From Ponticoccus alexandrii (GTDB lineage: Bacteria; Pseudomonadota; Alphaproteobacteria; Rhodobacterales; Rhodobacteraceae): 64,000 nucleotides of DNA. Under the pieces are notes generated by a model. That model saw only the letters and a list, made by a program, of their open reading frames with translations. It was not told where the DNA came from and did not search any database. The stretch is taken from assembly GCF_016806125.1 (NCBI RefSeq), contig NZ_CP047166.1:620001-684000 (forward strand), in the 5' to 3' direction. The translations under genes were made by a program, and so were the position numbers. Positions 61,939 through 64,000 of this stretch are shown one piece after another. Numbering within the stretch: position 1 is the first letter of the stretch; every line of letters starts with the position of its first letter.

Positions 61939-62811
61939 TCAGCGCAGGTAGCCGATGGAAAAGGTCGGCGCGATCTGCTGGTCCGCGACATAGTCGGCCA
62001 GCGCACCCGGTTCGGGCTGGGTCTCGGTGCGGGTCTCTTCGCGCGCCAGCCCGCCGGTGATGAAGAGCGAATCGAGGTCCTCGCCCATGGCGCCCCGGAC
62101 GTCGGTGGCCGGCCCGTCGCCGATGGCGAGGATGCCCGCGTCGGCCACGCCCTTGCGGTGCTGCTCCAGCCGCCGCCGGGCAAGGTCATAGATCGGCGGA
62201 TGCGGCTTGCCGAAGTAAAGGCTCTCGCCGCCCATCTCGGTGTAAAGCGCGGCCAGCGCACCGGCGCAGTATTCGCGCCGCCCGCCGCGATCCACCACGA
62301 TATCGGGGTTGGCACAAAGCAGCTTCAGCCCGCGTTGCTTGGCCAGCAGGAACTGCGGGCGGTAGACCTCGGGTTCCGCATGCGGGTCAAGCGGGCCGCA
62401 GCAGACGATGCCCTCGGCCTCTTCCAGTGGGACGACCTCGACGGGCGCGGGGTTGTCGATCAGTTGCAGCGGCTCGAAGAAGCTGCGGTCGAATTCCTGC
62501 CCGATGAACCAGACCTTGTTGCCCACGGCGCCCTGAAACATCGCGGCGCGCCCGCTGTCGCCCGAGGTGGCAATGTCGTCATAGGCGTCCGTCGGCACGC
62601 CGAAGCGGACCAGTTGCTTGGCGACCTCATGGCGCGAGCGCGGGGCGTTGGTGACAAGGATCACCGCGCCGCCCTTGGCGCGATAGGCCTGAAGCGCGGC
62701 CACAGCCTCGGGGAAGGCCGTCACGCCGTCATGCACGCAGCCCCAGAGATCGACGAAAAGCGCGTCGTAACGGTCGGAAACCTCGGAAAGGGCGTTGATC
62801 AGCTGTGTCAT
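61939..62811 (-). CDS. HAD-superfamily hydrolase, subfamily IIA (NagD-like, TIGR01459 type)
   Basis: 290 residues. The N-terminal motif is ALFVDLWGCVHDGVTAFPEA, where the aspartate starts the HAD active site; VILVTNAPRSRHEVAKQL follows, and the last motif is ILAIGDGPATDVRGAMGED. This matches HAD-IIA proteins like NagD, nucleotide or sugar-phosphate phosphatases. The second Asp of the usual DxD is not present as such (DLWG), as in this subfamily. Start at MTQLIN. Substrate unknown. Confidence 0.87.
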   Translation of the reverse strand: MTQLINALSEVSDRYDALFVDLWGCVHDGVTAFPEAVAALQAYRAKGGAVILVTNAPRSRHEVAKQLVRFGVPTDAYDDIATSGDSGRAAMFQGAVGNKVWFIGQEFDRSFFEPLQLIDNPAPVEVVPLEEAEGIVCCGPLDPHAEPEVYRPQFLLAKQRGLKLLCANPDIVVDRGGRREYCAGALAALYTEMGGESLYFGKPHPPIYDLARRRLEQHRKGVADAGILAIGDGPATDVRGAMGEDLDSLFITGGLAREETRTETQPEPGALADYVADQQIAPTFSIGYLR

Positions 62812-62973
62812 GGGGCAGGGTCCGTCCGGCAGAAAAGGGTCTGCCGGGGTCTTCCCATATCGCGCGCCCGGGGGGAAGGGGCGGATCGGCACGGTGGATG
62901 GACAGGCGAGGCCGGAGGGGGGCAGGCCGGACGCGGATAGGCACCGCCTTTCGGCAGGCGCCAGTGGGTCCGG

Positions 62974-63300
62974 TCAGGCGCTGTTCATGCGCTCGACGTA
63001 GGACCGCATCTCTTCGGCTTCGGTCCGGGCTTCGCGCAGGCCGTCCATCGCTGCCCGCAGTTCCGCCTCTGTCTGGACCAGCTGGTTGGTCAGCTCGGCC
63101 TCGCGTTGTTGCAGGTAGGTGATCGCCTGATCGCGGGTTTCCTCGGCCTCGTGCAGCTCCTGGCTCATGCGTTCCAGCTGATCGACGTCGGCCTGACTGA
63201 CGCGGCGAAAGCGGTGAACCAGCCAGTGGGCGAACCATCCGAGGCAGAAGGCCACGAACAGGATGATCGCCGTGACGAGTATGAATTCACCTCTGTTCAT
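62974..63300 (-). CDS. Small membrane-anchored coiled-coil protein
   Basis: 108 residues. One N-terminal transmembrane helix (about 5-27, FILVTAIILFVAFCLGWFAHW) leads into a long charged coiled coil (about 36-105, with QADVDQLERMSQELHEAEET). The start overlaps the 3' end of the OmpA-like gene by 14 bases, so it is coupled to it. No family name is known to me. Pairing with OmpA-like in one operon suggests an envelope role. Confidence 0.75.
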   Translation of the reverse strand: MNRGEFILVTAIILFVAFCLGWFAHWLVHRFRRVSQADVDQLERMSQELHEAEETRDQAITYLQQREAELTNQLVQTEAELRAAMDGLREARTEAEEMRSYVERMNSA

Positions 63301-64000
63301 CCGCGGGCCCTTCCGCGGGGACATCTGTCTCTCCGGTCTCTGCCGGCTCGTCCGATTCCGGATCCGGCGCGTCCCCATCCGCCGGTTCGTCTCCCTCTTG
63401 CCCCTCTTCGGCGACGATTTTCAAGAGCTTGAATTCGATCCGACGGTTTTCCTCGCGTCCCGCTTCGGTGCCGTTGTCCGCGATGGGGGTCTCTTCGCCG
63501 TAGCCACGCACCGTGTAGCTCTTGACCGGCACGAGGCGCGTGCGCAACGCATCCAGAACCGCCTGCGCGCGATCGCGCGACAGTTCCTGGTTCATGCTTT
63601 CCCGGCCCTGACTGTCGGTGTGGCCGCCGATTTCCAGCGGGATGTCGCCGCAGCGCTTCAGCAGTTCCGCCAGTTCGTCCATGATCTCTTCGGCAGAGGC
63701 ATCCAGCGTCGCGGCGCCGGGTTCGAAGCTGATCTTGCGGGCGCCGATGGTCTGGACGATCTGCGCCTCGCATTCCTCGGGCGAGGGCAGGCCCAGCGTC
63801 GGGTCCAGCCGTTCGACATATTCCACCGAGATATCCATTGCGACGTCTTCGCCCATCTTGTCGGCCAGCAGCGCGGCGATCTCGGCATCGGCATCGGCAT
63901 TGCCGGTCTTGCCGCGCACGGTGATGCCGTCGGGCGTGACGGTGACTGACCCATTGGCCAGCGTCGCCAGCGTTTCCAGCCCGGCCAGCGTGCGCACCGG
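63287..64000 (-). CDS. OmpA-family protein, C-terminal part (5' end beyond right edge)
   Basis: 238 codons are visible; the frame is open to the window's last base. A BON-like segment (GITVRGKTGNADADAEIAAL) comes first, then an OmpA-C peptidoglycan-binding domain: IGGHTDSQGRESMNQELSRD and VRGYGEETPIADNGTEAGRE with NRRIEFKLL. The Asp and Arg that hold diaminopimelate are present. The tail is highly acidic (EEGQEGDEPADGDAPDPESD and onward). It probably anchors the outer membrane to the wall. The N-terminus cannot be seen. Confidence 0.9.
   Translation of the reverse strand, partial: PVRTLAGLETLATLANGSVTVTPDGITVRGKTGNADADAEIAALLADKMGEDVAMDISVEYVERLDPTLGLPSPEECEAQIVQTIGARKISFEPGAATLDASAEEIMDELAELLKRCGDIPLEIGGHTDSQGRESMNQELSRDRAQAVLDALRTRLVPVKSYTVRGYGEETPIADNGTEAGREENRRIEFKLLKIVAEEGQEGDEPADGDAPDPESDEPAETGETDVPAEGPADEQR

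Noticed and set aside
1-64000. CRISPR arrays, insertion sequences, prophage genes, rRNA
   Set aside because: No regularly spaced direct repeats, transposase or integrase motifs, phage structural genes or rRNA sequence were found on either strand.

Overview
The window is about two-thirds G+C. Gene content and order point to an alphaproteobacterium of the Roseobacter/Rhodobacteraceae group. Indicators are the neighbourhood rsmB-like, heparinase-like, purH, lspA, DUF3035 lipoprotein and paired M16 peptidases; the waaA/lpxK block linked to DUF4170, cysQ-like and TldD/PmbA genes; a stand-alone formate dehydrogenase alpha subunit; and several families of short intergenic palindromic repeats. Genus cannot be decided from the sequence alone. 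There is no rRNA, CRISPR array, insertion sequence or prophage. One tRNA (Val, GAC) is present.

Layout. 1-5.6 kb (minus): a nucleoside-type (BMP family) ABC importer of binding protein, ATPase and two permeases, with a small lipoprotein between binding protein and ATPase. 5.7-11 kb (minus): rimI-tsaB, an Nfu Fe-S carrier, a secreted ClpP-fold protein, a universal stress protein, a class IV aminotransferase and a VOC protein. 11.3-15.8 kb (plus): formate dehydrogenase alpha, an M20 amidohydrolase and a tiny membrane protein. 16-19 kb (minus): a hybrid PAS histidine kinase and an OmpR-type regulator. 19.2-20.9 kb: a secreted three-fasciclin-domain protein with an internal DNA duplication.

21.3-32.0 kb (plus) is the most coherent system: a LivGHMKF-type importer with a long-chain acyl-CoA ligase at the front, a PaaK-like CoA ligase and an App1-like phosphatase at the back, and two unknown small proteins inside. 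The natural reading is uptake of a carboxylic acid followed by CoA activation. At 32.2-33.9 kb lies a secreted caspase-fold protein that appears to have lost its catalytic residues and carries two peptidoglycan-binding domains.

34-43.4 kb: rpmJ, tRNA-Val, N-formylglutamate amidohydrolase, the lpxK/waaA/DUF4170/cysQ-like/TldD-PmbA block (lipid A and core sugar), DUF2233, rbfA, dapB and a DUF1674 (SDH assembly) gene. 43.4-54.9 kb: rsmB-like, heparinase-like, purH, lspA, DUF3035, an active and an inactive M16 peptidase, DUF2252, a small membrane protein and dapA. 55-64 kb: a soluble lytic transglycosylase, an EamA exporter, mnmD facing a separate FAD oxidase, a secreted unknown, a MaoC dehydratase, a WYL regulator facing a 41-codon ORF, a HAD hydrolase, a small coiled-coil membrane protein and the C-terminal part of an OmpA-like protein that runs off the right edge.

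Most genes are housekeeping or transport. The less ordinary material is the liv-ligase operon, the pseudo-caspase, the fasciclin duplication with a patchy conversion signature, a WaaA homologue lacking the usual catalytic glutamate, and three families of intergenic palindromes.
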